From assembly GCA_037447655.1 (NCBI GenBank), contig JBBHKE010001798.1, positions 1-25,712 of the forward strand: DNA of 25,712 nucleotides. Reading direction: 5' to 3'. The DNA comes from Zygnema cylindricum (lineage: Eukaryota > Streptophyta > Zygnematophyceae > Zygnematales > Zygnemataceae). The notes below the pieces were generated by a model. It did no database searches. It saw only the letters and a program-made list of their open reading frames with translations, and was not told the origin of the DNA. Shown one piece after another: positions 8,801-17,294 of the stretch (its first letter is position 1; each line of letters begins with the position of its first letter). A program made the translations under genes and the position numbers.

Positions 8801-10197
8801 AGCGCTACAAGGCCAGATTAGTGGCAAAGGGATTTACACAAAAGGAAGGAATTGACTACGAGGAAACCTTTGCTCCGGTGGTCAGATTTCCCTCCGTCCG
8901 CATACTTCTCAGTTTAGCGGCGGCGGAAGACATGGAAGTGCACCAGATGGACATAAAAACAGCCTTTTTGCATGGAGAATTGGAAGAGGAGATCTTCATG
9001 CGACAACCCGAAGGGTTTGTGGAAGAAGGAGAGGAGAGTAAGGTATGCCGGCTGATTAAATCTCTTTATGGTTTGAAACAGGCACCTCGACAATGGAATA
9101 AGAAGCTTGATGAGTTTCTTACCGGTCTGGGATATATTCGGATCAGCTCAGATCACTCAATCTACGTTTTCGAAGATGAGGAAGGTTTGATATTTATTGC
9201 AATTTATGTTGATGATTTGCTTGTATTAAGTAAATCAATGGAAAAAATTAACAAACTGAAAACCGATCTTAAGGGGAGATTTGAAATGAAGGATATGGGA
9301 GAAGCAAGATATATTTTGGGAATTCAAGTAGAGAGAGACCGAAAAAGGAAAATTATAAGATTGACTCAAAAAGAAGCAATAGGGAACATGCTTGAAAAAT
9401 TTCAAATGGATAAAGCTAATAGTTGTACAACTCCAATGGAGTTGAAGAAGGGAAGTGAGGGGAGTGAGGAAGAAGGAGTCATAGTCTTAGACGAGGAATT
9501 ATCTCATGATGAACAGAAGTTCATGCAGACTATTCCTTACAGGCAAGTAGTGGGAAGTCTAATCTATTTTATGAATTGTACCCGGCCGGATTTAGCTGCA
9601 GCTGTGGGAGTGCTGAGTAGAAGTCTAAATGCTCCCACTAAGGATTGGGAGGCAGCTAAGAGAGTCCTTAGATACTTGGTAGGAACTAGAGATCTATGGT
9701 TGCATTTGGGTGGGGAGAATACTGACATCACTACTTGGAGTGATGCCAGTTATGGTGATGCTCCGATGAGGAGATGTACTTCTGGATATGTATTATATGT
9801 GGGTGATGGGGCTTGCTGTTGGAGTAGCAAACAGCAAAAGGTTATTGCTCAGTCCACCATGGAGGCTGAGTATATGGCCTCTTGCTCTGCTGTAAAAGAA
9901 TTGATGTGGGTCAAGTCTTTGCTTGGTGAGCTTGGTCACCTTAAGAGTGGTGTGCAGAAAATATTTTGTGATAATCAGGCAGCAATCGCTATCTCTGCCA
10001 ATCCTAAACACCATTTTAAAGCCAAACACATGGACATCAGACTCAGTTTTGTTAGAGAGAAAGTAGAAAACAAAATAATCAGTTTAGAGTACAGACCAGA
10101 TAGTGAGATGGTAGCAGATATGATGACCAAACCTGTGCCTTCCCCTAAGCTAATTTTTTGCAGGGAGAAGTGTGGTCTGAAATTAAAGATTGACTAG
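5872..10197 (+). CDS. gag-pol: Ty1/copia gag-pol polyprotein of element A
   Basis: One uninterrupted frame of 1441 residues would supply every protein for the element's replication cycle: gag particle, protease, integrase, RT and RNase H. I chose the ATG at 5872, which lies inside the primer-binding site, because an in-frame ATG at 5848 is still within the LTR. Domains in order: gag (about 1-290, with the LADQKVKEYVYKG and NELATLFMEL region); CCHC zinc knuckle C292-C305 (CHFCKKPGHYMAEC); an acidic linker; protease D379-S-G; pre-integrase HHCC (H511, H516, C545, C548); integrase D576, D639, E675, with the classic 35-residue D-E gap; RT with D1027 (QMDIKTAF), LYGLKQAPRQW and YVDD (D1114, D1115); RNase H with D1291, E1331/E1333, D1367 and D1388. 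All expected catalytic residues are present and no gag/pol frameshift or stop is seen, as in most plant copia elements. It ends TAG, 13 bases before the 3' LTR. Confidence 0.96.
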   Translation: MGPPSRVPIFNGTGFIYWESMMIGALCEKRFWGIVSGRLGRPSSLGIPPGFGGSRFTRKEDSPSTEETKEGEVVDKGKEKEATTPIATGLAFMSPIPRNEENDTETWDFNNMAAKHFILRHLTQGLACPHLQVERASDLWMALIEMYRSGTIQQQQLADQKVKEYVYKGGNMLDFCNELATLFMELHSAGKDFSEKEKVNCLLMKLPDEFVNIVYRVQDLPDSRWIWNSVVGMILVQENTIEIRRGGKSGQALATATDWRNRDSRKPVGNYGGREQKKPADEFEPRAPKGLCHFCKKPGHYMAECTKLTELRLKEGQTGGTPRGKKKALVTQVLEAESEDEDDELLLDEELEAKNEVEIPRRQKCAYGGLKGEAGWIVDSGASMHMCKDRHLFTKIRKIPTVEIEYGDGRIVTTTLVGSVDLKVLVEGKTSILTFSDVLFIPELNKNLISTSVLDDKGFFTSTREGVFTASFEDDVYFIAEKGSHGMFRLILSNEKKKLYYAGVHDIMMWHKRLGHVNLDKLREMKKMGVVEGIQFSESDDISDCSGCAQGKAHKLPFPKSATYKGEKILDLVHTDIWGPAKVPSPGGKRFMMTITDDWSRYSRVYFLKNKSEAEDCFRQYKAWSEKLHETPIKRVRSDNGGEYTSNQFEDFLREDGVQHQKTVPENPEQNGVAERLNRTLSDSARSMLSDKRIGKRFWAEAMNCANYLKNRVLTSAIKDQTPYERWTGRKPDISHLKVFGSQVFSLDTDRSNWKLDPKGKPGYLLGYDEDVKGYRVYDLKREDIILVKHLVVMDEGKSVDPFKYTKSVKIRFESENSDDFELPNYPGFREDDILTNQTEKDPAVETPVTTLLEAKDVVEIDSESRDRGEVEFVRKNPREPSILASDFEGGRRGSKRLQEKQVNNKVTKLSHQDEPQTYGEAMTCPERNRWKTAINEEMASIMAADTWELVDCPPNRKPIGCKWVFKLKLNPDNTIERYKARLVAKGFTQKEGIDYEETFAPVVRFPSVRILLSLAAAEDMEVHQMDIKTAFLHGELEEEIFMRQPEGFVEEGEESKVCRLIKSLYGLKQAPRQWNKKLDEFLTGLGYIRISSDHSIYVFEDEEGLIFIAIYVDDLLVLSKSMEKINKLKTDLKGRFEMKDMGEARYILGIQVERDRKRKIIRLTQKEAIGNMLEKFQMDKANSCTTPMELKKGSEGSEEEGVIVLDEELSHDEQKFMQTIPYRQVVGSLIYFMNCTRPDLAAAVGVLSRSLNAPTKDWEAAKRVLRYLVGTRDLWLHLGGENTDITTWSDASYGDAPMRRCTSGYVLYVGDGACCWSSKQQKVIAQSTMEAEYMASCSAVKELMWVKSLLGELGHLKSGVQKIFCDNQAAIAISANPKHHFKAKHMDIRLSFVREKVENKIISLEYRPDSEMVADMMTKPVPSPKLIFCREKCGLKLKID

Positions 10198-10210
10198 AAA
10201 ATAAGGGGAG
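10198..10210 (+). other. Polypurine tract of element A
   Basis: AAAATAAGGGGAG follows the gag-pol stop codon and abuts the TG of the 3' LTR. It is the expected plus-strand primer site for reverse transcription. Confidence 0.88.
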
Positions 10211-11252
10211 TGTAGAAACTAATGGTTTTATTAGTATTTTCTAGGTCTAAATAGAAATATAGAAAGAAGCCGAGGCAGTCTACCTCTAACTTCTCTCTCC
10301 AAATCTCAAACTTGTCGCAGTCACTGAGAAATTGGAGAGGAAGCTAGAGCCATGGCTACCTTGGCTATCCTGAGGTTTACGGGAATTTTATACTAGGGTT
10401 TATTTATTTATTTAAAAGGAATGTGCCGGCGGCAGGATTTGATCCTTGTACCTACCGGCCGGCAGTCAGGAAATAGCCGGTAGCCTTAGCCGTTAGATCT
10501 AGCAGTAGTATTACGTGATATATAGTTTGATAATTATATAAATTATAATACGTACGATAATTCATTTAACTGTTACGATTTACGGGATGCATAGATCCGG
10601 TACGAATGACAGTACGGATTACGAATCAATACCGCGCATTTGTTTCGGAAGTGAAATAAATACCGCGCATGTATTTATTACGGCCACGATTAAATCCGAA
10701 TTTAATCGGACGGCCGGGATTAGCGCCGAGATCACGGAGGAAGATTTCGGCGGTTTGTGGCCATCGCCACATCGGATGACGCGTGGCGAAATTCCGTTGG
10801 ATCGTAGAATCTCCGGAGATTATGGCACCGAATCCGGATTTGACAAGTGTCGACATTTAGGGCATGTCGTACAATGTCCGTACATAAAGTACACCGGCGG
10901 CTGTACTTTTACGTACGGAACTCAATTCTGATTAGTTCCGTACATCAGTAGATAGAGTCTGTGAGAGAGATAGGACTTAGAAAAATTAGAAGATAGGACC
11001 CCCTCTCCCAGAGAGCTTCTGTACAAAAGGTCAACTTTGACCCCCCATAACTTACTGCTCAGGGGAGCAAATTCAAAGATTCTTTTTGCTATCGACTCAG
11101 GGGAGTCTTGTCTTCACAGGGGTGAAGTTGGTCAGCGTTTTTGTCTGCCAGGGTGGCAGTTATTTTTGCTTAAACACAAAGGGGTCAGGATTATCCTAGA
11201 GGCTTCTTGGAAGCTGTCCACTCTGAGGACTTATGGAGGTCTCAGAGTTACA
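10211..11252 (+). repeat. 3' LTR of element A (1042 bp)
   Basis: A constant offset of 5385 from the 5' LTR with no indels seen. The four differences from the 5' copy are G10708, A10934, and GG at 11062-11063. It is followed by the AGTAG target duplication. Confidence 0.95.
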
Positions 11253-11257
11253 AGTAG

Positions 11258-11817
11258 ACTCTAGAGTATACAGACGTTCATCGGTTATTGTCAACATAAA
11301 CCTCTTTCCTCCAACCAAAGGTACTTTTGCAGGTCCCCATATATCTTTGTGGACCAGATCTAGTACTTTCTCACCTCTATATGTGGCGGCTTTGGGAAAA
11401 GGAAGTTTGTGAGCCTTACCTTGAGCACAGCCACTACGATCATCCATCATTTCATTATCCCCAAACTGAATGCCTTCTACTACCCCAAGCATTTTCATTT
11501 CCCTCAACCTATCAAAATGCACGTGCCCCAATCGCTTATGCCAAATCATCAACTTTGGAACACCAATATAGTAAGCATTATTATTTTCATTACTCAGGAT
11601 AAGCCTAAACATACCTTGGCTACCCTTATCTGCTATGAAGTAGACTTCATCCCCATACTTAATTGAAAAGACTCCCTTTCTTCTGAAGGTATCAAACTCT
11701 TTGTCATCTAACACAGATGTAGAGACAATATTTTTACTTAGCTGAGGAATGTATAGTACATCTGGGAAGGTGAGAATACAAGTCTTACCCTCCACTAAGA
11801 CTTTCAGATCTACTGAC
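11258..11817 (-). pseudogene. pol: Protease tail, pre-integrase and integrase N-terminus of element B
   Basis: The minus-strand frame (continuing 11817 to about 11270) starts at GSVDLKVLVEGK, which lies about 30 residues after the protease DSG motif in element A, so the protease active site is gone. It then gives the C-terminal protease region (ILTFPDVLYIPQLSKNIVS), the pre-integrase zinc-binding domain (MIWHKRLGHVHFDRLREMK, then DRSGCAQGKAHKLPFPKA) and the start of the integrase core with the first catalytic Asp region (DLVHKDIWGPAKVP; A has HTDIWGP). It is open for nearly the whole length. It stops matching at TITDERLYTLES, close to the element A insertion; the matching downstream half is at 4312-4820. 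Upstream it is fused to LTR sequence by a deletion. Confidence 0.9.
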
Positions 11818-12710
11818 CCGTAGCAAAAAGAATCATTGAAAACGGCCAACCAGCTGACTAGTTATGAAGTGGCAAAGATGCCAAGTTCATACAAAACTCT
11901 CTAAGGGAGAGAGGTCACTACCTACAAACTTCTCTAAGTCCTAAACCCCTCTCTCAACCCCTATCTACTAACGTACGGACTAATCATATTACTGTACCGT
12001 ACCAAAAAATACTACTGCCAGTGTACCTTTTGTACGACCAATGTACGACTAGGCTATTACGTGGACGCGTGACCTCTTTTTACTCGTTAGTAGGTTCTGC
12101 ATAATTCCCGTGACCAAATGTCATCTCTCCACGTGTCGCCATTTCATGCCATGTCTCAAAAAGCCAAAGAGACCACTCCAAGATCTCGGCGATGATGTGC
12201 GCCGTTGGATATTGACCAAAATGAAATCTCAACAGTCATAAATACTTGTGCAATATTTGTTTCACTGTCGAAACCAAATGGGCGGTATCCATTTCGAAAC
12301 CGTACCGTACTCAGTACTTTACAAAACTGTTTTTATGCATGTCACTTATAGATACAGTTAAATGAATTCGTTCACTACTAACTAAATATATATCTATCAA
12401 ACCCTATAGCATTTAACATTGATCCTAGACTAATAGAATAAAGCTGACCGTTACCGGCCAACTTGAAGGACGGTAGGTACCAGGATCAAATCTTTGGACC
12501 ATCAAGTAACATTTTTTGGTAACTTACTACAAACAACTGCTTGAACTAAGGCAACCATGGTTCAACCACCTTCTATATCCTTTAGTGACTACAACAAGTA
12601 TGGTGGCTAGAGAGAGGAGGTGGAGGTAGGATGTCGGCTCTTTTTTTGTCATTTTTATACAAATACATTTAGACCTAAAAAATACTTTATAAATCTACCA
12701 AATTTCAGCA
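11818..12710 (-). repeat. Truncated 5' LTR of element B (893 bp)
   Basis: On the minus strand it starts TGCTGAAATTTGG at 12710 and matches 1100 down to about 206 in the other B LTR. The last ~150 bases (U5), PBS, gag and start of protease are missing. Both copies share CCGTARCAAAA at the break. It keeps the T-arm-like GGTACCAGGATCAAATC near 12,475, which the left copy has lost. Confidence 0.85.
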
Positions 12711-12780
12711 AATAAGATAACGTTGTTCGCCTTCGGGGAAACCCTTATATAGGCGCCGTGTTTGTCTCGATTTTTTCTGT
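12711..12780. other. Flank between element B and tandem array
   Basis: About 70 bases with no recognised feature. They start with AATAA, the possible target duplication of element B. Confidence 0.4.
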
Positions 12781-13154
12781 CACATGCAGTACAGACAGGT
12801 GTCCGCGGGCACAATGTAGACTTGCAGGCGACAGCCCGTAGTACCGCTGGCGTAATTTAACGTTGTTGTGCGTCGCGGTGCAAACCGCCGTACAGATGGT
12901 GTACGGCGTGCGTCGTTGTGCAGACCGCCGTACGGATGGCGTAATATAACATTGTCGTGCATCGTTGTGAAAATCGCCGTACGGATGGCTTAATGTAACA
13001 TTGTCGTGCGTCAATGTGCACACCACCGTACGGATGGCGTAATTTAATATTGGCGTGCGTCACTGTGCAGCGTAATGTAACATTGTCGTGCGTCGCCGTG
13101 CAGACCGCCGTACGGATGGCGTGATGTAACATTACCGTCCGTCATTGTGCAGAC
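12781..13154. repeat. Minisatellite array, part 1 (~49-bp unit)
   Basis: Degenerate tandem copies are centred on CGCCGTACGGATGGCGTAAT followed by GTAACATTGTCGTGCGTC. Unit starts at 12926, 12975 and 13024 are exactly 49 bases apart. Others are shortened (12886 to 12926 is 40; 13024 to 13106 is 82). Because 49 is not a multiple of three, overlapping minus-strand frames all look open and repeat the same peptide themes. I treat those frames as repeat artefacts, not genes. The array resumes at 19496 beyond LTR F. Confidence 0.88.
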
Positions 13155-13321
13155 TGTAATTCTATGGGCTCCATTGCCACACAAAATTCGCAGATCCAAC
13201 GAAACTAATCTAGATAGTGCAGACTCCAAATTTATATAATCCCAAATGATTGACCCCTTGACAATCAGAACCCCAATACAACTTCACCCCAGTGAAATAA
13301 GATTTTTTGTGTGCTCAGTTC
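13155..13321 (-). mobile_element. Solo LTR F, left part
   Basis: Starts with TGTAATTCTATGGGCTCC, matching the end of LTR C at 3126. It stops at AGTTC (13317-13321), where element D inserted; the rest is at 18479-19495. Combined length without the duplicated 5 bases is about 1179 bp, against 1181 for LTR C. Flanks CAGAC (13150-13154) and TAGAC (19496-19500) form an imperfect target duplication inside the tandem array. Confidence 0.87.
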
Positions 13322-14505
13322 TGTTGGAATTCAAGTATTTTCTAGGTCTAGAGATTGCAAAATAAAAAGCAAATAGGAGATATTGGCAGCCTGCCTCAAA
13401 CTCCTCGCTCAAGTCCCCACACTTGTCGTAGTCATTGAAGACTGGAGGAGGAGTTAGCCATGGCTGCTTGTGCTGTCTAGAGAGAGACAGGCAGTTGTTT
13501 CATTGGGTTTTCTAAAAGGGAGTTTCACAAGTTCCAAGATTTGATCCTTGTACCTATCGCACATTAAATCCGTAGTAGTCGGTAACCTTATCCTAATAGT
13601 CTAGGTCATAGGATAGAGTATATGGGGTATGATAGTTATATAGATAGTTACATTTAGACTAATTCATTTAACGGGAACTATATACATAATGCATAGAAGC
13701 AGTTGTGTATAGTACGAATTACAGTTAAGAAATAAATACCGCGCATTTTGTTTTACGCCGGAAAGAATACCGCGCTAGTATTTATAACGGCTACGCTTGA
13801 AATCATGATTTGATCGGACGGCCGCGAAGGATGCCGAGAAAGCAGAATAAGATTTTGGCGGTTTGCGATCACCGCCACATCGAATGACACGTGGCAAAAC
13901 TACATTGGATTGGGACAACTCCCGGGATTACGCAAACGAATCCGGATATGACACGTGTCAACATTTTGGCCATGTCGTACGATGGCCGTACAGAAAGTAC
14001 ACCGACACCTATAATTTTCTGTACGACACAGTATTTTAATTGGTGCCGTACTTCAGTAGATAGAGTTTTAGAGGGAGATAGGACTTAGAAAAAATCTGGT
14101 AGGTAGTCGCCTCTCTAAGAGAGCACCTTTTATAAAAGGCTAACTTTGGGCAGCCATAACTATCAATTTACTTGACCATTTTCAGTGATTATTTTTGCTG
14201 CCAACTCAAGGGAGTCCAGGCTACACAAGGGTGTAGTATTTTAGAGTTTTTGTCTGCCAGGGTGGCAGTATTTCTTAGGAAAAGTCAAAGTGGGTGAATG
14301 TGTCCAAATCTCATATTCTAACTTTGCATTCTGTGGTGGAACTGAACACTCAAAAAGTGTTATTACAAAGGGGTGAATCTATATTGAGTTTCTGATTGTC
14401 AAGGGGTCAGTCATTTGGGTTTATATCAACTTGGAGTCGGCACTATCTAGATTAGCTTCTTTTGGATCTGCGATTTCTGTGGGCAATGGAGCACACAGAG
14501 TTTCA
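13322..14505 (+). repeat. 5' LTR of element D (1184 bp)
   Basis: Starts TGTTGGAATTCAAGTATTTT and ends GAGTTTCA. It has GTAC cores at 13977, 13988, 13997, 14021 and 14048, TATAAAAGG at 14131-14139, the paired ACCGCGC motifs near 13738-13776, and CACGTG-containing stretches (ACACGTGGC near 13889; GACACGTGTC near 13950). About 20 extra bases (near 14345-14370, AAGTGTTATTACAA) are absent from the 3' copy, which in turn has a 23-bp insertion near 17452. Confidence 0.9.
14131..14139 (+). promoter_or_regulatory. TATA box of LTR D
   Basis: TATAAAAGG, also at 18124-18132 in the 3' LTR and at the same relative position on the minus strand of LTR F (18683-18691). It lies about 375 bases before the LTR end, leaving about that much for R and U5. 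Confidence 0.6.
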
Positions 14506-14558
14506 ATAAGACGTACAGTTGAGTCTACATGCCGTACATTTATATGTACGGCCCGTAC

Positions 14559-14720
14559 AGTTATCGCCGATAGTTATCGTTATCGGCATTATCGCCGATA
14601 AGTACCCGATTTTATCGGCTACTTATCGGCGATAAGACCGATGTCGATGTATCGTACCAATATATCGATTATCGGATACCCGAAAAAAGGTCCATGTCGG
14701 TTATCGGTAAATCCTTACCG
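14559..14720. repeat. TATCGGC-rich palindromic repeat, copy 1
   Basis: Dense alternation of TATCGCCGATA, TTATCGGC and CCGATA words, ending CCGATACACAACAC. A second block at 23945-24117 is similar and ends CCGATACTCAACAC, so this is a dispersed repeat rather than chance. Confidence 0.55.
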
Positions 14721-14911
14721 ATACACAACACTACAAAAAACAATAAACTGTACGGTTTAGGCCAATAAGGACAAAAAGTGGCTCATTTTACGCACGATTT
14801 AAAAAGTACGATGATTTAAGGTGCCAATAATAAACTCCCGAAAGACCAATGATTGGGGTAACTGGGAGAGAAAAATGATTAGTATATTATTTCTTCACAC
14901 GTGTGGTTTAA

Positions 14912-14965
14912 GTCCAAAACTTCAAAAAAGGAAAACTGCCCGTGTGAAAATTTGAAGTTTTGGAC
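14912..14965. repeat. 15-bp perfect inverted repeat
   Basis: GTCCAAAACTTCAAA (14912-14926) and its reverse complement (14951-14965) are separated by 24 bases. ACACGTGT-like bases flank both arms. It could be a small hairpin or a remnant of a miniature element. Confidence 0.6.
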
Positions 14966-15263
14966 ACGTGTCAAAGCTGGCGATAGAGCGTGCCACGTGT
15001 CGCCAAAAAATTTGAAAAAGGTATTAAATTTTGTAATATGTTCGCTTTAAAATTTCCGTTTTTTTTTTTATTCAACATGTACGGATTACATGTCTTACAA
15101 GATTAAAATCCTCACTATTTAACCTTTTTGTCGTATGCTAAGAATATCTTTGTCTTATGAGACAATGCGCTGATTTAGCAGATGCCACGTGGACAGAATT
15201 CCCCCATACAATTTTTATTTCCTAGGGGCTATTAAACTATATTTTTCTTTTCGGATCCCACTC

Positions 15264-15466
15264 CACTATACGACAAAAATGTCAAGATTTTCTTTTCTTC
15301 AGCTTAAAATTCGTACATCTTCAATAATTGGCAACAAGAATCACGACCAATCACAGGCCAGGGATTCGAATCCCAATAATTGGAAGACCAAAAAAGACCA
15401 TCTTTTGCGACAAGACGGATCCATAACTTCCGCCACGTATCCCCCAATTTATTTTGTCGTGTAGTG
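15264..15466. mobile_element. Possible CACTA-ended miniature element (203 bp)
   Basis: Left end CACTATACGACAAAA (15264-15278) and right end TTTTGTCGTGTAGTG (15452-15466) are inverted repeats with one mismatch. GCGACAAGAC and similar words lie inside. The CACTA...TAGTG ends recall plant CACTA elements. No 3-bp target duplication is visible (CTC/CCA). TA flanks just inside the outer bases are the alternative. Confidence 0.38.
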
Positions 15467-15827
15467 CCAGATTCCCCTCCACCAGACACATTCCGTACAG
15501 AATTCCGTACAAAGAGCTTAAAAACTTGACAATTTTGGATCTTCTGTCGGGTACATACGCCCGTACTTCCGGTCAACTCAAGTAGGACAACATTTTTTGT
15601 CGTATCTGGCGGTGGCTTATTCGCGTAAAGAATTTCGCACCTTTTTTTGTTTTTTCTGATCCACCGACCTTTGAGGTCACAACTGTAGAAATTCAGCAGA
15701 ACCGCAAACGACAAAAATACAACAAGTTTTCGTCCGTACAAATCCTCGTACAAGCTTCCTTTTTTGTCCACTTGTCGGTGTGACCAGATTTTTTCGTCTT
15801 TCCCCACGTCGCGACTATAAATTTTTT

Positions 15828-16313
15828 GATCGTAGCCGTAATAAATACATGCGCGGTATTTGTTTCGCTTCCGAAATCAATGCGCGGTATTGATTTCATA
15901 TCCGTACCGCAATTCGTACTTTTACAATTCCATATCTATGTGTCCCGTAAATAGTTATAGTTAAATGAATTATTCTACGTGTATCTGTATAAATAATTAT
16001 CGTACTATATACTATGCATCAGTACCATTAGACTTAACGGCTAAGGCTACCGGCTATCTCCTAGCTGTCGGCCGGCAGGTACCAGGATCAAATCCTGCCG
16101 CCGGCATATACCTTTTAGTAATTAATCCGTAGACTAATATAAATTTCCCGTAAACCTGAGGATAGCTTAGGTAGCCATGGCTCTAGCTTCCTCTCCAATT
16201 TCTCAGTGACTGCGACAAGTTTGAGAGTTGGAGAGAGAAGTTAGAGGTAGACTGCCTCGGCTTCTTTGTTTCTATTTAGACCTAGAAAATACTTAAAACC
16301 ATTAATTCCTACA
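15828..16313 (-). repeat. Truncated LTR of the A subfamily (fragment E)
   Basis: On the minus strand it starts TGTAGGAATTAATGG at 16313 and follows LTR A through its first ~490 bases: the CTAGGTCTAAATAG block, the stem with GACTGCGACAAGT, the CCATGGCT block, the T-arm-like AGGATCAAATCCT and the paired GCGCGGTAT motifs. It then stops matching near ATCGTAGCCGTAATAAA. The U5 half is missing. No polypurine tract lies to its right, and no target duplication was found. Confidence 0.8.
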
Positions 16314-17265
16314 CACGGGGGCTTTGAAAAAATGGGTTTGCTTCTTTTGTAGGGAACCGGGTCATTATAAGGAGGAATGCCCTTGTTTGGAAAAACTTAG
16401 AAGTTGGAATGTGGATGAGGAGGACGAAGGGGAAGAGGAGAAAGAGGATGAAGATATTTTAGAGCTTCTCCGGATTAATAGTATGGGGAAGAGAGAAAAA
16501 CACACATAAATTCCACGAAAGCAACAATATGCTTTTGGATGTATAAGGGAAGTAAAGAGAGAGGAGACACTTGAGGGAGTTCAAAATATTGAGGATAGTT
16601 TCACAGATATTTTGGAAACAGAAAACTGGTCGGAAAGGGAGACTTCAACGGATTCCGAGGAAAGGGGAGAATTAATTCTAGAGGGGGTTTTAAAGGATAG
16701 GGGAGAAGAGAAATATTTGATTAATGGTTTAGGGGAGAAGAAAAATTTATTGGGAATTAAAACAGAAACTGATAGTGGAAAGAATTCCATGGGAGAGAGT
16801 TTGGGAAATTCAGAAAATGGGATAATTATCATGGATAAAAATAGGAATACGGAAGATGTAGATCTTATGAGGAACTTAGTGGGGACTAGTGTTTGTTGGG
16901 AATATTTGGGGGTGGATGGATTTGACATCACTACTTGGTGTGATGTCGCTTGTGAAGATGTGCTTGTTAAAGGGTTATCATCCGGGTATGTGTTGCAGGT
17001 TGGGGATGGGGCTGGTTGTTTGAATTGCAAGAGGGAAAGTGGATTTAATGTGGATGAAAAAGAAAGGAGGCAGATAAAATCTTTGCTTCGATTTATGAGA
17101 AGTGGCATGCAAAATAAAATGTATGATCGACAAGATGAATTTATTTTGGGTCATCTAATAGACTTTCTAAAATACAAAGGTATTCGCTTGAAGCTTCATG
17201 AAGGAAAAAAGAAATTAGAAAAGAACATATATGTATATGTATTTGTTGTTTTTTATGGGAGTTGA
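16314..17265 (+). pseudogene. Shrunken gag zinc knuckle joined to RNase H remnant (element D)
   Basis: One frame runs from the edge of LTR E to TGA at 17263-17265, with a single TAA at 16507-16509. It begins mid-gag with a good CCHC knuckle, CFFCREPGHYKEEC (16339-16380), and an acidic run, then IPRKQQYAFG matching IPRRQKCAYG of element A. After this, protease, pre-integrase, integrase and nearly all of RT are absent. A linker (SERETSTDSEERGEL, like ESRDRGEVEF of A) leads straight to NLVGT and FDITTWCDVACED, the first RNase H Asp block. SGYVLQVGDGAGC follows. The later RNase H motifs are lost: no MEAEY, and CDNQ reads YDRQ. There is no ATG near the start. It is catalytically dead. Whether the long open stretch means a Gag-like protein was kept or just a recent deletion is open. 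Confidence 0.75.
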
Positions 17266-17278
17266 AAGAAAATTAGAC

Positions 17279-17294
17279 TAGAAAAGAAGGGGAG
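17279..17294 (+). other. Polypurine tract of element D
   Basis: AGAAAAGAAGGGGAG lies directly before the TG of the 3' LTR, matching the tract of element A (AAATAAGGGGAG). It is preserved although most coding sequence is gone. Confidence 0.82.

Larger units (their letters stand above)
4821..11257 (+). mobile_element. Young, structurally complete Ty1/copia retrotransposon (element A)
   Basis: The element spans 4826-11252 (6427 bp) with AGTAG duplicated on both sides (4821-4825, 11253-11257). Two 1042-bp LTRs frame an interior that has, in order, a primer-binding site, one long gag-pol frame and a polypurine tract. Comparing the LTRs by eye I see four differences: 5323/10708, 5549/10934, 5677/11062 and 5678/11063. 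That is about 99.6% identity, so the insertion is recent. It sits inside the integrase of element B. With an unbroken frame, all catalytic residues and both cis sites present, it may still be able to move; this is inference. Confidence 0.96.
56..12710 (-). mobile_element. Old Ty1/copia LTR retrotransposon (element B), interrupted and decayed
   Basis: This is the footprint of a minus-strand copia element. The 3' LTR is 56-1100 and the polypurine tract is just inside it. Decayed RNase H and RT follow (1111-3120), then integrase (4312-4820), then the integrase N-terminus, pre-integrase domain and protease tail (11258-11817), and a truncated 5' LTR (11818-12710). The domain order on the minus strand is that of copia (PR-IN-RT-RH). 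Two later insertions split it: solo LTR C (3126-4306) and young element A (4826-11252). PBS, gag and the protease active site are missing, lost in a deletion that joins LTR to protease at about 11818. Imperfect flanks TATAA/AATAA fit a decayed target duplication. Frameshifts and lost segments make it non-functional. Confidence 0.88.
14506..15827. other. Non-coding interior of element D, unassigned
   Basis: This stretch replaces the PBS and gag start of element D. It holds a TATCGGC/GCCGATA-rich repeat (14559-14720), a 15-bp perfect inverted repeat (14912-14926 with 14951-14965), a possible CACTA-ended small element (15264-15466) and a 14-bp palindrome GGGATTCGAATCCC (15361-15374). A 167-residue minus-strand frame (15304-15807) matches no family I know and crosses these features, so I do not call it a gene. 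Confidence 0.5.

Noticed and set aside
12781-13154. CRISPR-like regular repeats
   Set aside because: Units are contiguous and degenerate with no unique spacers, in a eukaryotic transposon setting.
12745-13229. Four overlapping minus-strand open frames with repeated peptides
   Set aside because: They arise from the 49-base tandem unit, which stays open in all three frames. No start context or family similarity is seen.
15304-15807. 167-residue minus-strand frame
   Set aside because: It crosses a palindrome and an inverted-repeat element, matches no family I know and has unlikely composition.
16071-16107. A functional tRNA gene in LTR E
   Set aside because: Only a T-arm-like palindrome is convincing. 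I could not fold an acceptor, D and anticodon arm around it.
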